This document shows, piece after piece, positions 34,046 to 49,470 of a stretch of DNA of 64,000 nt; within the stretch, counting starts at the first letter, position 1, and every line of letters starts with the position of its first letter. The DNA comes from Nemophila menziesii. Lineage: Eukaryota; Streptophyta; Magnoliopsida; Boraginales; Hydrophyllaceae. Position numbers and translations under genes: made by a program. Under the pieces are notes generated by a model that saw only the letters and a program-made list of their open reading frames with translations, was not told the DNA's origin and made no database searches. The DNA is taken from NCBI GenBank assembly GCA_029959085.1, contig JARWIR010000050.1, positions 3,348,001 to 3,412,000 on the forward strand, read 5' to 3'.

Positions 34046-36345
34046 TGGTGTCGCCTAGGGTGTGATAAAAATAAGATAAATATAAGTCAAGAAAACTACG
34101 CACTCTCACCCTAGACAGACACAATACTGCAAGTATTACAGGACGTATGCAAGTTTTAGTTGATAAGTTGAGATCGTTCTCAGGGACTTAGTGTGTTAGT
34201 CGAATGGGTAGCAATAACGAGTAAGCAATAATTAATTAAAAGACAGAAAATAAAAGGAATAGATTTCGAATTATCTAAATTAAACTAGGAAAATAAACAC
34301 AATAAAATAAATTCGAAGAATATGAAATGAGAAGTATAGCTTAGGTTTTGCTAGTATGCACTAATCCTTCTAATTCTTTTTATTAAATCTAGTTAATAAG
34401 GGAGAATATTAGCTCTTGTATATTCAGTCAGGATTCTAAATTCCCATACCTTAGACCTTGAGAGCGACTAAGGGGGCTACGAACACACCACGAGGTTGGT
34501 TCATATAGGGTTATCAAACGCTACTAAGGCCCTAAGCAATCAATTTCTATACATGGTGATAGTGATTAAATCATACCCTAATGACTATCTAGTTAGAATC
34601 AGTGTTGTCAGGACTAATATCGACACTAGACGTTATGTGGTGTTTCAATAATTAGACACCCATCTAAGGTGATCATCTAACTACTATTAAGGTTTTCCTA
34701 TACTCGTGCACTAGCAAGGAAAACAGTCATTAAATCAAAACACGTAAACAAATATAAAGGTAAGAAGCTAATATCAGATTAAAACATGTAATTCCCAAAG
34801 AAACTTAGATAAAAAGAAATTAGAATTCATAGATTATACATGATGCGAAACCCAAGCTATGGGAAGTTTAGTTCATACCTGAAGGAAATAAACTAAAAGA
34901 AATAACTAAAGACATCATCTTGCTCTCTACAATAAACTGGAAGAATAAAACCTTAAGAACTAATTACTATGAGGCAAGGATGAGCAAGGATGATTTACAA
35001 GTGATATAAGGGTGTATTTATAGGTGTTTAGAAGACCTAATTCGTTTTCTTGAAGGAGAGGTTAAGTAATGGACTCCAAGCCCAACTCAAAATCGTAACC
35101 CTAAAAACATGAAATCAAGCCCGTTTTTCTTTTGGTTCTAGCATCTTCAATTTTCATCCGTTTGACGCGTATGAGTATACCAAATTTATCGTCTCGGAAA
35201 GATCTTCAACTTTTCTCTTGACCGTTTCTCCAAATTTCACACCGTTTTTGAGATACAAGCTGATTTGTGGTCGTAGGTGCAGAAATTCAGGATTAAGGCA
35301 GCTTTTCCTTTTCCATGTTTTTAGCTTTTGTTTCCTTATCTCCAATTTCCATGCTAATCTCTTTCCATATCTTGTAGTCTTTGACTTGGACTCTAGTTAA
35401 TCTCCATAATTATCTTTAAAGATTCACACTAAATAAATAATTAAACCCAATATGCTCTAAAAATATTATTTTACTGAATCAATACTCAAATTAGGAAAGT
35501 GCACTATTTCTCAAGAAAATCGACTATTATGACTTCTAAATCACTAAAAATGATGTCTCATCCTAATATAAATCTATCACAAATGAGTAGACATCAAGAC
35601 CCCCAACTCAAAGTTGTATCGTCCCGATACAATAAAGATAAAAACAAAGGGAAGTCTATAAATACAGACTTATGAAATTTTCAACACAATGGGAAGAACA
35701 TAGCAGAATATATAGAATAAACCTAAAGCAACAACTCTGAAAATTTCATGTAATAATATTCATAAACTACATACCTGTACACTTCTCATATCCATAGTCA
35801 ACACGGCTTGAGTTCAAGATCAGATTAGTTTCGCAATGTAAAAAGGATTGGGACTTTACTCAGTTCCCCAAGAAAGCTATAGATTGTTCATCAAACTTCA
35901 CTAGTATCCAAAGATCCACTTATCTACTCTCTAATTGCTCAATCACTTCTCAGTTACATAGCAAAGAATCAAAAGGTCTTTAAGGTTGTAATTTAGGCTT
36001 AGGGACGGTATGATAGTATATTTGGATAATTTAGAGTGAGCTTTTGGCTCTCTCCACACTAGCCATCAATGAATCGCCCTAGAGTTTGAGTTACTCTCAT
36101 AAAACGTTTCTCACTCAACCCAGTGAATTCCTTGATGCACAATTTAGCATCCCCAATAACCTAATTAACGCATAAGATGTTCACATTAAAATGCCACTTT
36201 GCCGGTCCGAATATATATATTTTCTTTTCTTTTCAAATCAATTTCTTAAGCTATGAATCTCTTTTTAATGTTGAGATATCACGCTATTTTTCTCATATAT
36301 ATATATATATATATTTTTTATGCCCTTGTTGGTAAGTTTAGCTCG
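34046..36345 (-). mobile_element. Element C: 3' part of an Athila relative (LTR, PPT and 3' non-coding region)
   Basis: The LTR at 34046-35596 (1551 bp) has TG/CA ends and a TATAAATA box on the minus strand (35025-35032). Next to it lie the PPT (about 35597-35609), then the hairpin TTGTATCG-TCC-CGATACAA (35614-35632 as printed). The 3' non-coding region follows with CTTTGCCGG at 36198-36206. Homology to elements A and D stops near 36345, so the rest of the element is missing. The sequence is closest to element D. Confidence 0.85.
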
Positions 36346-39114
<2,769 letters not shown>

Positions 39115-40740
39115 TTCATCAAAAAATCTGAGATATCAAGCCCGCAACTCAAAATTTTGTCGTCCCGACAAAATATGCACTAACCTAAGGTCTAAAGTCC
39201 GAAAAAGTCCATAGGAGCAAGCACGTAATAATCCCAAAAGCAACGTATAAAGTCTTACCTAATAAATAATCCACATACATAATATTAATAAACATAATAA
39301 ACATGCTAAAGTTCCAATAAGAATTAGTTTAACTATGCACAAAGGGACATTAAACCACCTCACTCGAAGTGGTGGCTATAGGGTGGTTACCGATCCTTCC
39401 ATTGCATCTAAATGGTAAATCAGCTGAAGGAGCAGCTTTTATTTTAGGCCGGCTAGTGTAGTACTTGAGAGCGGATTGATGACCATCAGGTGCAGCAGGA
39501 ATCTAAACACTCACTTCTCTTTTGGTCATTAATGAGTTAATCACATAGCTAATAATCTCAATGAATTTTTGGTGTTAGTGTGGCTTAGGGTCAGTATGAT
39601 ATAATTTTGATAACTTTAGAGTGCGATTTTGGTCCTCTTCTCACTTAACCTTGTAACTAACCGCCTAATAGCTTGAGTTGATTCTCATAGATGTACTCAC
39701 TCATCCCCTTTTAATGCATCAAATCTTAGCATCTCCAATTTTCCAAAACCAAATTATTTTTGGTGTTCAACAAATTCACTTGTCGGGTTCTTTATATTAA
39801 CTTTTTCGATTTTTTTTTAAAATCAAACATGAGTCTTCTATTTGTGTAAGAACTCATGTTGACTTATTTTCATTATATTTTTTCATTCTTCATTTTTTCT
39901 CTTTCTTTTCTTTCCAACTTTTTTCTTTTCTTTCTCGAATCATGGCAAGGATCATAATCAAACGCAAGAAAATGTATCACTATACAAGTAATAAGAGACC
40001 ACACAAATGTGTATCCCAAACCATGAACACCCACTACCTCATACTTAAGCTCAGAGACGACTAGGCTTAAGACATTGTGCCTCGAGGGCAAATCATATGG
40101 TAAATTCCTACACACTAAGGGGAATGTCTCATAATAGTGTCTAACAAAGAAACAGGCTTAAAGGCTCATAGGTGCTAAGAATGATAAAATCTTTAATTTG
40201 AAAAAAAGATAAAGGGAAATGTGTCTTATGAAAGAACCGCCTTGGTCATTTTTTTCCTAGCTATGTAATATCGTGAATTTATTTACATCATCATAGTAAA
40301 GTAGCTTTTCAACAGGGTTAGATCTCACGTTCTATACGCCTATTTAGTTTTGTCTTAGTTTCTAGGCCCTTATATGCATTATTCGCTAATATTCTTTCCA
40401 CACTAACACGTTTTCATATGCGCATTTCAAGAACAATTATGGAAAACTAAAAAAGAAATAACTTTTTATCTATCACTGACTCATATTCACATGTTTTCAA
40501 AGGACATTACTAGTTCAACGCCTCTTTTCCTTTTCTATTCTATTTTATTCTAATTTTTATTTTGATCCTGGTTTTTTGATTCTTATGAATTTTATGGGTT
40601 TTTTTCTTAGAGTAAGTGAACACGTAAAATTGGGGCAAGGACAACTAGTACCCAACCCCCAACTCAAAGATGGGCATGTCCATACGACTATAAAAGACTC
40701 AATAAAGTAGTAAATACTTAAGATTATACACTAACATAGT
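39115..40740 (-). mobile_element. Element E: degraded 3' region of an Athila relative
   Basis: Near 39130-39175 the reverse strand shows an LTR start (TGATATCTC), the PPT (GAGTTGCGGG) and the hairpin TTTTGTCG-GGA-CGACAAAA. Then follow the block AGTGAGAAGAGGACC, a decayed CTTTGCCGG equivalent near 39780, and a second PPT-like word at 40656-40665 beside a weakened hairpin. This is the same order as in element A. The LTR side is too diverged to delimit. Confidence 0.65.
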
Positions 40741-42779
40741 ATACAAGTTAACAAGAGTGGAAAAAGTACATAGCTTCACAAGAATCACTCAGTTTCCAAG
40801 TTAAGGGTTGGCGTTCTCAGTCCATGATGCTTGGTCAATGATATGTATAGAGTTTTGTAGCCTTGCGGGTCGATTAAGAGTCAAAGGGGAATTGAGAATT
40901 TGAAAAACAACTCCTTCATTTTTAGCATTGCATCTCACTATCTTGATCATACATACATGATCCAAATGAGGTGTATTTTGAAGCATTAGAAACTAGACGT
41001 CTCTATCTGTCCCGTGGTACCAATATCTTCCCAAAATTCCTAACCAATTTCTTGCAATTCCTTTCCAAAGTTGGGTGTTGTGTCCATAATCTAAATGTTT
41101 TGGACATAAGTTTCTAATGTGACCTTCTATTGAGGTTTAGTATTCACCATTAGATAGATCTAGATAAAATATGTGAGATAGGCTCTATAAAAAGTAGATT
41201 TTGACACCCAAGTGAGTATGATGCATATTAGACGTTTTCCCAAGGAATGACAATGAGTAGGCGCGCCTAGGCATAAAATCAGAGATTTGGTCGAATTTAG
41301 GGCATTTCTATGATAGATTAGGGTGCACCTTGCCCCTTAATACCAAGAAATAACGCCGATAGGCCTATTTTTTTATTATCTCAATAAAATCTTGAAAACA
41401 ATATAAAATTTGACGAATTGTTTTCACAGGAAATTCCAATTTTCAAAAAATTATCGTTTATCCATATTATCCTTGTGTTTTGACACTGGATCCTTAACAA
41501 AATAAACTTGCATATCAAATAACCTCCAATACCCTTCTCTTTATGCATACTATACACTAAATGAACCTTAATCTACTTGGAATAGTATACACTATATAAA
41601 TGAAAGTCCAAGAAAGTGACTAAAATATGGTTTTTACCCCTTTTTACCTTGGTTTGCCTCCCAAGAACCACTTTTGTTTATTACACATGTTTAAGCTAGA
41701 CATGGAAACTTTCTTGGAAATTGTATTAAGGACCTTGAGGCACTCCCCCTATTAAACTTGCCTCCTCAGAATAGTAACTTAGTTAGTCACTCACCCTTGA
41801 TTTTTCTTGATCGATCTTTGTATGGAGTTGGGTTGGTTCCACACTTTGCTTCCTTGTTCTCATGACAAAAAAACTTCCACGTACAGTGATATTTGATGAC
41901 TGTATTAAATGGTATAAGCTCTTTATTCTTTGGATTACACGTTCACCTTTTTAAGGAGAGAGGTATTTCCCCTTCTTTTCGCCTTTATTTTGCAGTTTAA
42001 CACCTTACTCCTGAAGTATTTGTTGATTGTTCATCATTGTATTCCCAGGCCGGTCTTTTCTACCTTTATTTTGTTGACAGGTGTAAAGGACGAATCACTG
42101 ATGCAAGATTATGTTGAATACATATATGTGCAGATTTTAAGTCCTTCTCATTGTAGTATTTTTCTGGTTGAGTCCTTTATTTTTAGGTTGGGATATTTTT
42201 GGCCCCTTGTTGTAGTTATATTGTAACTCTTTCTAGAGTACTTAAAATAAAATACTTATTTCTCTTTGGTTCCTCATCAGCTTCAGTTTTGAATGTATAT
42301 TTTCTTTGTCTTTGCTTTCAACATCCTTTTTCTTTTACTTTGAGCGTTAGATTTTATTGCTTCCAAAGTATTGAGGGAGTTATTTATATTAATTCAACCC
42401 ATTTCTTCCAAAAGATAGAAAAAAAATCATGTTTCTTGACCATCATATGTTTGGATAAATTTTGTTTTTATCTCTTATTTTTCTTGGCGAATTTATCAAT
42501 ATAGTTTTACGTTTTTATTTTCCATAGTAGTTGGCCGACCTCATAGTTTACAAAATATACAAGTTTTATAATAGGGAAGTTTTTATATTTCACGATGTAA
42601 CCATAAATACAGACATTTTCATATTTACTATCATGTCTACTCTACATGTCACATCTAAGGAGCTAGCCTAATTCTTCAAGTGTTATGTGTAGGTGTTTCT
42701 TTTCATTAATCTTTTGCTAACATAGATTTCCATGTTGGTACAGATTTGATCTCTCGATATCCTTAAATGAAAATATTAT
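40741..42779. other. Intergenic DNA, nothing recognised
   Basis: A+T-rich. The short open frames at 41930-42504 are T-rich and hydrophobic without domains. A GGCGCGCC site near 41263 is a local oddity only. The left part may be further decay of element E. Confidence 0.4.
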
Positions 42780-43450
42780 TTGACAGCCCACTAGTTTACG
42801 AATGTAAGAGGTCAGTTAAAAAGTTTTGATCTTTTCATATTTTAAGGTTGGAATAATATATGGTCGATTCCCTAGTTACGATAGTAAGAGGTAGATAAAA
42901 AAGTTTTAATCTTTCAAAAACTTTAGGTCATAATAATATTTTTCCGACCCCTTAGTCTATAAACGTAAGAGATCAGTTAAAAAGTTTTGAGCTTTAAATA
43001 ATTTTAGGTCGGTATAATATATTGACGGTAAGAGGTCGATTAAATAATTTTCTAACTGTTTTAGGTTGGAATAATTTTGGAAGACCCCATAGTTTACGAA
43101 CCTAAGAGTTTGGTTAAATAATTTTGATCTTTAATATTTTTAGGTCGGAATAATATTTGGTCAACCCCCTAATTTATTAACATAAGAGGTCATTTAAAAA
43201 GATTTGATCTTTTGATATTTAGTTTGATTGATATTTGGCCAACCCCCTAATTTACTAACATAAAGGGTCAGTTAAAAAGATTTGATCTTTTGATATTTAG
43301 GTCTGAATTGTATTTGACTGACCCCCTAATTTACAAACATAAGAGGTCACTTAGAAATATTTGATTTTTTGACATTTTTAGGCCGAAATAATATTTGAAT
43401 GAACCACTAGAACATAAGAGGTAAGTTAAAGTTTTGATCTTTCGGTATTG
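42780..43450. repeat. Degenerate tandem array, ~85-bp unit, about eight copies
   Basis: The units follow the pattern TAGGTCGGAATAATATTTGG - CCGACCCCCTAGTTTAC - AACATAAGAGGTCAGTTAAA - AAGTTTTGATCTTT. They recur about every 80-90 bp with many point changes. A partial further copy lies near 42525. No coding potential is seen. Confidence 0.85.
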
Positions 43451-44589
43451 AGGGGGTAGTGATTACTTTTTTGGGATATGCATCTAGATTATTATGGATA
43501 ACTAGGATCCAATGTCATTGTGGATATTTCTTGTTTTTTCCTTCTTGGTTTTTTGATGATAAAATTTTGGGTCACTAATTGTGAGTGTATTTATTGTGCC
43601 AGTTGAATTACGAGAGCCTATATTTACTCTTGACACTACTATTTACCTTCATCGGTGGATTTATTTTGGTCGGTTATTCTTGACAATTCTTTGTATATTA
43701 TCACCTAGAATTGGTTGCTTAGGACCAGAGCTTTAATTTCTTTCTCAAGTATTGGAATACATATCTTAAAACCATCAACCCATGTGTACATATCAACATT
43801 ATCAAAAGGTAATGTATGATGGATGAGAGTTTTGTAGAAGATATTAATTGTGTAGTTTCTCCACATAGTTTTGCAAATGGATATCAAGCAATATTTTTGC
43901 CTTAAGATTTCCCGAATACTCTATACACAAGGGATACGGTATATGCATAACACATAATTGAATAATTTAAACTCCACAATGAGTCAATACCAAAGGCATG
44001 CAGGAAATACACTGAAAGACATCATGAAGAACATTTATAGGGCAACAAATATATCCAAATTAAAATATTATCTAAGTTCTCCCTTAATACTCCATAGATC
44101 TTATCTAATAGAGGTCTTAAATAGGTATAAGCCCAAAACATAATGGATAATGTAATGTAACTATCCACCGTTCACGACAGATATGTTGTCTTGTCCATAG
44201 TAATAACAAATAAGAGGTTGTGTGAAGTTACATGTTATAAAAATCACGAATAAGCTCTTCCATTTTGGGTGTTGGTTTCTAGGAATATCTCCAAGTGCAT
44301 ATTGTCCATTACTTTGCTTTGCGATTACGCAATCCACCTACAATATATATATATGAATAGTATATTATAATACACCGTGTTGAAATTGTACATAGTTTTT
44401 TTTTATTTGTAACATAATCAAAAAGAAATAATTGCAACAAAAACTTACTCGGTAACATATAGGAGCTCCTCCTACGCCTCTTTTTTTTTAATCAGCCCAT
44501 TAATCTAATAACCCACTAATTAAGTTAATTCATAGACGCTCCTTTGAAAATTTGAAGAGCGTCTTTACAAAAAAAAAAATCTATTATTT
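43451..44589. other. Intergenic DNA, nothing recognised
   Basis: It contains the second copy of the dispersed repeat seen at 37790-37940. A short inverted pair, AGACGCTC...GAGCGTCT, lies near 44535-44566. No gene was found. Confidence 0.4.
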
Positions 44590-44875
44590 AATTTTCTGTC
44601 TTTAAAATTATTAGTTTAGTTTTCTCTTTATAAAAACAAAATAAAAATCTATTTTTCTTTCTTTCTCTTGCGTATTATCTTTTCTATCTTTCATATTTGC
44701 ACTTGATAAGTTGCATAAGTTCTCTCTAACTTTCGTAGTCTCTGAGGAACGAATCTTCTTATCATTAAAACTTGCATGCGTCCTGTAATACTTGCAGAAC
44801 CGTGCTAGCTTAGGGTGTTTATTTGTACCTAAATTATATCATCTTTTTATCACACCCTAGGCCCCACCAAGTTTT

Positions 44876-44894
44876 TGGCGCCGCTGCCGGGGAC
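44876..44894 (+). promoter_or_regulatory. Primer binding site of element D
   Basis: TGGCGCCGCTGCCGGGGAC, identical to the PBS of element A, 6 nt after the truncated 5' LTR. Confidence 0.9.
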
Positions 44895-45000
44895 TACATC
44901 GTTAGTCCTTGTGCAATTATCTAGTGCTTATATTTTAGTTAGTTCTATTTTACGCTTTTCTTTTTAGTTTTTGTTTTACAGATTTTTTTTAGGCGAAATC

Positions 45001-46208
45001 AGATTTATTAGGAGATAAAGGTTCCGTATTATTGGATCCTGAAGAAGCTAATACTATTATGGAGAATTTTCTTGAACTCAAGAGAAGTTGGTCGTTTGAA
45101 TCAGAAAAACAAAAAGAGATTTAGAATCTCTAAAGCTCAAAGAGTTAAACCAACAACTTAAGGAATTACGAGAACACGCGCGACAAATAGCTCAGAGAAA
45201 TCTAGTATATACTTCACCTTCATGTCCTAGTTGTGGAGCAAGAGATCACGCGTGGGAGAATTGCATGAATAATCCAGCCTCAATTTCCTTCATGCCTTAT
45301 CAAAGAAACCATTATTATGATGGTTATTATCAATCCCAAGGAAATTACGCTGATTATCAGCCCCCACAGAATTACAATTGGGTCGGAAATCAACAGACAT
45401 ATTATCAACCACGACCACAATCTTATTATCCTCCACAACCTATCTATCAAGAAGCTTATCAAGAACCACTTTCTTATTCAATGCAGCAAACCATACAAGA
45501 GCAACCTTCGAGTTTGAATTTAAGAATGGCTAAACTGATACAAGCAGTTGAAGATATGGAGATTAGACAACGAGAATTCCAAAACTCGTCCAATACGCTT
45601 AAGAAAATTGAGCATACAATGTCACAAATGGTGAATAAACTTCAAATATTTTCAAAAGGACAACTCCGAAGTGATACTAGTGCTCCAGAAAACAATGTTT
45701 GTCATGCAGTCGAATTAAGAAGTGGAAAACAACTACCTCCACCAAGATTCCAGAAAAAAGGGGAGAAGAAACAACAGAAGATACAGTCGAAGAGGTAGTT
45801 GAACAAAAAAGTGTCCCAGAGAAGACACCAGAAAAGAAAGAGAGCACAGTGGTAACCAACACATGTCCTCCACCACCATACCCTTCACGTGTCAGAAAAA
45901 AGGACAATGACCTGGAATTCAAGAAGTTCGTTGACATGGTGAGCAAGTTAGATATTAAAATACCGTTTGTAGAAGCTCTCAAGAGAATGCCGAAATATCT
46001 CAAATTCATGAAGGACATTCTTTCTAACAAACGAAGATTCGAAACTGAGGATATGAGTGGATCACCAGAGGAGTGTAATACTATCGAGTTACCACCAGAA
46101 ACACCCCTTCCCACGAAATCTTGGATGGAACCATCCATGATTATGAAGAATCGAGCTGAAAAGTTCGTGGGAATTAGAGGCAAAGGGTGGAAATTTCGTC
46201 ATTCTTAA
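45001..46208 (+). pseudogene. Element D gag remnant
   Basis: The capsid domain is missing. What remains is an N-terminal scrap with several stops (45001-45190), a knuckle CPSCGARDHAWENC (about 45224-45265), a Tyr/Gln/Pro-rich stretch and a Gln-rich helix. The latter two lie in an ORF at 45265-45798. A frame change leads to the Pro-rich tail TCPPPPYPSRV and the segment FVDMVSKLDIKIPFVEALK (to 46208), which matches the gag-protease junction of element A (ADYEKFLNVVRGLNINIPF). It ends shortly after the place where protease should begin. Confidence 0.8.
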
Positions 46209-46218
46209 TCGAGGTAAC

Positions 46219-46239
46219 ACGTCTAACTTTAAAAGACGT
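46219..46239 (+). other. Post-pol hairpin of element D
   Basis: ACGTCT, a 9-nt loop, then AGACGT. It is at the same place as 22746-22762 in element A, with a covaried stem. Confidence 0.6.
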
Positions 46240-46434
46240 CAAACAAAACTGCTATACGAGAGATAACCCGTAATTTCTTTTATTTTTTACGTTTCTAGTT
46301 TTTAATTTATGTTTAGCTTAGTCAAATTTAGTTGATATTTCATATTTGAGAAAGGTATTGGTGTTTTTGATGCTTAGGTATTGGAGAAATCGAGTTAGGA
46401 AAGGAGAAACAAAAATTTTCGGAAAATTCTGACC

Positions 46435-46620
46435 ACATGTGTGGTATACCAGACCTCGTACGCGGTATACCGCGGAGGAGGAAAACCCGTACCACGGGTA
46501 GGTAGCTCGGGTTTTATACCGAGGCGGAAAAAAATCACAGCGATGGGTGCAGTATACCAGACCCCATACGCGGTGTACCGCAGGGCACAAAACCCGTGCC
46601 ACGGGTAGGTAGCGCGTGAT
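46435..46620. repeat. GGTATACC / CCCGTACCACGGG array of element D
   Basis: Two units of about 105 bp. Each has a pair of GGTATACC-type words (46441, 46460, 46547, 46570) followed by AAACCCGT-NCC-ACGGGTAGGTAG. It is homologous in layout to 22951-23605 of element A. Confidence 0.8.
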
Positions 46621-47297
46621 TTTTGACGAGGCAAAATTTTTTGGAACTCTATTCTCCACATCATTATAAAGAAGATTCAACCACCCATATCATACCAAAA
46701 CACCTTGAATCCAAGAATCAAAAGCTTAAATTTCAGAAATTCATCCTACAATTTCTTAAAGCCAAGCCAATCCATGAAGATCCATCTTACCCACATAGAG
46801 AATCATCATCAAATCACCTTCCCTAACCCAAATTAAGCTTGTTCAACCAATAATCAAGAGTTTCAAATTTCAAGAGTGGTTAAAGCTTTGAGTTGGAGGT
46901 CAATTGAGATGATTAAGAGAACATGAACATTATTTACTGTAAGGGAGATGAATAAAAGCAAGGAATTGGATTAATTGAGAAGAAATCAAGTGAGAAAAGT
47001 CCTAGTTCCAATTCAAAGGGTAAAACAAGTCAAGAGCAGAGAGGTTAGCATGCTGTGTTGATTCAATGAGCAAAAAGATTCCAACTTTAGTGGAGAAGAC
47101 AACACAACCTCTATAGATCGAAGACTCTACACCCAAAGAAAAAGAGAAAGCTTCAATGGCCATGATAGCTTCTCCGAAGAAACAATTAAAGGAACTACCT
47201 TTTTCTTACAAGAAAGTATTTGAAGAAGAAGTTGATGAAGGAGAATACAAGAAGATTCGTGGAGATTTGGAATGCTTGGGTTGGTCTACGAATCTAC

Positions 47298-47970
47298 ACC
47301 CCCAACTAAAAAATGAGCAGTGTCCCCACGACTCGAAAAGGAAGATGAGGACAACGAATCCCCACCCCCAACTCAAAAATGAGCCGTGTCCCTGCAAAAA
47401 CAAAAAGGAAGATGAGGACAACGAATCCCCACCCCCAACTAAAAAATGAGCCGTGTCCCCATGACTCGAAAAGGAAGATGAGGACAACGAATCCCCACCC
47501 CCAAATAAAAAATGAGCCGTGTCCCCACGACTCGAAAAGGAAGATGAGGACAACGAATCCCCACCCACAACTCAAAAATGAGCCGTGTCCCTGCAAAAAC
47601 AAAAAGGAAGATGAGGACAACGAATCCCCACCCCCAACTCAAAAATGAGCCGTGTCCCAACGACTCGAAAAGGAAGATGAGGACAACGAATCCCCACCCC
47701 CAACTCAAAAATGAGCCGTGTCCCCATGACTCGAAAAGGAAGATGAGGACAACGAATCTACACCCCCAACTCAAAAATGAGCCGTGTCCCCACGACTCGA
47801 AAAGGAAGATGAGGACAACGAATCCCACCCCCAACTCAAAAATGAGCCGTGTCCCCACGACTCGAAAAGGAAGATGAGGACAATGAATCCCCACCCCCAA
47901 CTAAAAAATGAGCCGTGTCCCTGCAAAAACAAAAAGGAAGATGAGGACAACGAATCCCCACCCCCAAGCA
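47298..47970. repeat. Minisatellite of ten ~62-69-bp units in element D
   Basis: The unit has the order CCCCCAACTCAAAAATGAG - CCGTGTCCCCACGACTCG - AAAAGGAAGATGAGGACAAC - GAATCCCCA. Ten GAGCCGTGTCC-type cores can be counted (first near 47321, last near 47905). Units 2, 5 and 10 replace the ACGACTCG part with CTGCAAAAACAAAAAGG. Read on the minus strand each standard unit is a GGGA-loop hairpin followed by a PPT-like GAGTTGGGGG. Open frames across it are by-products. Confidence 0.9.
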
Positions 47971-48844
47971 TTCCAAATCTCTTCGAATCGCAAAACCTGA
48001 GACAACTCGTTTTAGAGCTTGAGTTTGGGGTGGTGGGTTTCATCATTAGGGAACATTTGGGATTTTGAAATTATAATTGTGATTTTATTGATGATGAAAA
48101 ATTTATTATTGTAACCCTTTGCTGGGGTAATAGTGAATGGAAAAGAAGCTAGGATCTAAATTTTCCAACAAGGGCATAAAAACAAAGAATATATACATGA
48201 AAAATAGCGTGATATCTCAACATCAACAAGAGAATCATAGCTATAAAAAAAGAAAAATTGATATGAAAAGAATATATATTTGGACCGGCAAAGCGGAATT
48301 TGTAAATCATCATGGAAAAAGGTTTATTTGGGATTATTGGGGATGCAAATCAGAAGCATAAGAAATTGGGTTGAGTGAGAAAATCTTCGAGTGAAACTCA
48401 AGCTCTAGGGTGATTAGTTGATGGCTAGTGAGGAGAGAGCCAAAAACTCACTTTTCATTATCCAAATATACCACACCCGTCCTTAAGCCTCGTTATAACC
48501 AAAGACCTTAGGATATCTAACTACTTTGTGGAGAAACAATTGAGCTATTAGGTAGTAGGTAACTGGACCATTGGATTCTATATTAGGACCAATGAACAAC
48601 CTGTAGCCATTAACATGAACTAAGTTATCATCCTCTCCTTCTGGCACTGCGAAATTAATCTTGACTTGAATTTATGGATTGTTGATTATGTGTATATTAA
48701 GCATGCTTGTGCATTATTTCTTGAGCATTACTAAATGAGACTTTTTAGATATTTTGCTCTAGGATCATTCATTTGTTTCTGTTCTTATTCTCCTCCTACT
48801 TCATCTTCTTGTTTATTTTACTTCCCTATTGTTCTTTACTTTTA
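47971..48844 (+). other. Element D 3' non-coding region
   Basis: It holds a PPT-like word (GAGTTTGGGGT, 48021-48031) and the distant pair CTTTGCTGG (48117-48125) with CCGGCAAAG (48285-48293), where one pair has become G-U. A block AGTGAGGAGAGAGCC lies near 48427. The motif order is as in A. No gene is supported. Confidence 0.7.
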
Positions 48845-48880
48845 TTGTATCGGGACGATACAACTTTGAGTTGGGGGTCT
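48845..48880 (+). promoter_or_regulatory. Hairpin plus polypurine tract of element D
   Basis: TTGTATCG-GGA-CGATACAA (48845-48863), spacer CTTT, then GAGTTGGGGGTCT, directly before the 3' LTR at 48881. Confidence 0.85.
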
Positions 48881-49148
48881 TGATGTCTCCTCATTTGTGA
48901 TAATATAATCTATTTCCGCGACATCATTTTAGGTGTATTTATTAGTTTATAGGTCGATTTGAGCTTAATTTAGTGCACTTTCCTATATTGGGTCTTAAAT
49001 TGATTATTTATTATTTTTAGAGCATATTGGGTTTAATTATTTATTTAGTGTGAAGCTTTAGAGATATATGGTAATTAATTAGAGTCCAAGTTGGTTCAAA
49101 GAGCTAAAGGAAAGAAGATAAACATGGAAATTGGAGATAGAAGGAAAC

Positions 49149-49166
49149 AGAGTTCAATTAGGAAAA
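49149..49166. repeat. Target-site duplication of LINE-2, left copy
   Basis: The 18-bp word AGAGTTCAATTAGGAAAA is repeated exactly at 54554-54571 after the A-rich tail. Confidence 0.92.
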
Positions 49167-49470
49167 ATACAATTGACAAAATTTAGCCAAGTCAATGAGA
49201 GTCAACTTAGCCAAAAAAATCCTACCAAGCCATTCATCCACTAAATTTTTATTCCATCCAAAAATCCTCACCTACTAACCAATTTTAGCCTTTTTTTTTA
49301 TCCTTTTTTGCTTTTCTCTCTCCAGAATTAGTGTTTGACTTGGAATTTTTCTGGGATCTCACACTTTTTCTTTGCTTTTCACAACCTTATCCACACTCTC
49401 TCTTCTATTTCATTCACTCACCGCTTTCTTTTTCTTTTCTTGTCTTCTTCTTAGTTGTCCTCCGTTTACT

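Noticed and set aside
41930..42504. Hydrophobic ORFs of about 100 codons
   Set aside because: T-rich DNA gives such frames easily; they overlap in two frames and no feature supports either.
47206..47900. Several overlapping repeat-protein-like ORFs on both strands
   Set aside because: The minisatellite unit lacks stops in several frames. Unit lengths vary between about 62 and 69 bp, so no frame is maintained across the array.
47298..47970. CRISPR-like array
   Set aside because: Repeats are contiguous and differ by point changes; there are no unique spacers, and this is a plant nuclear sequence inside a retrotransposon.
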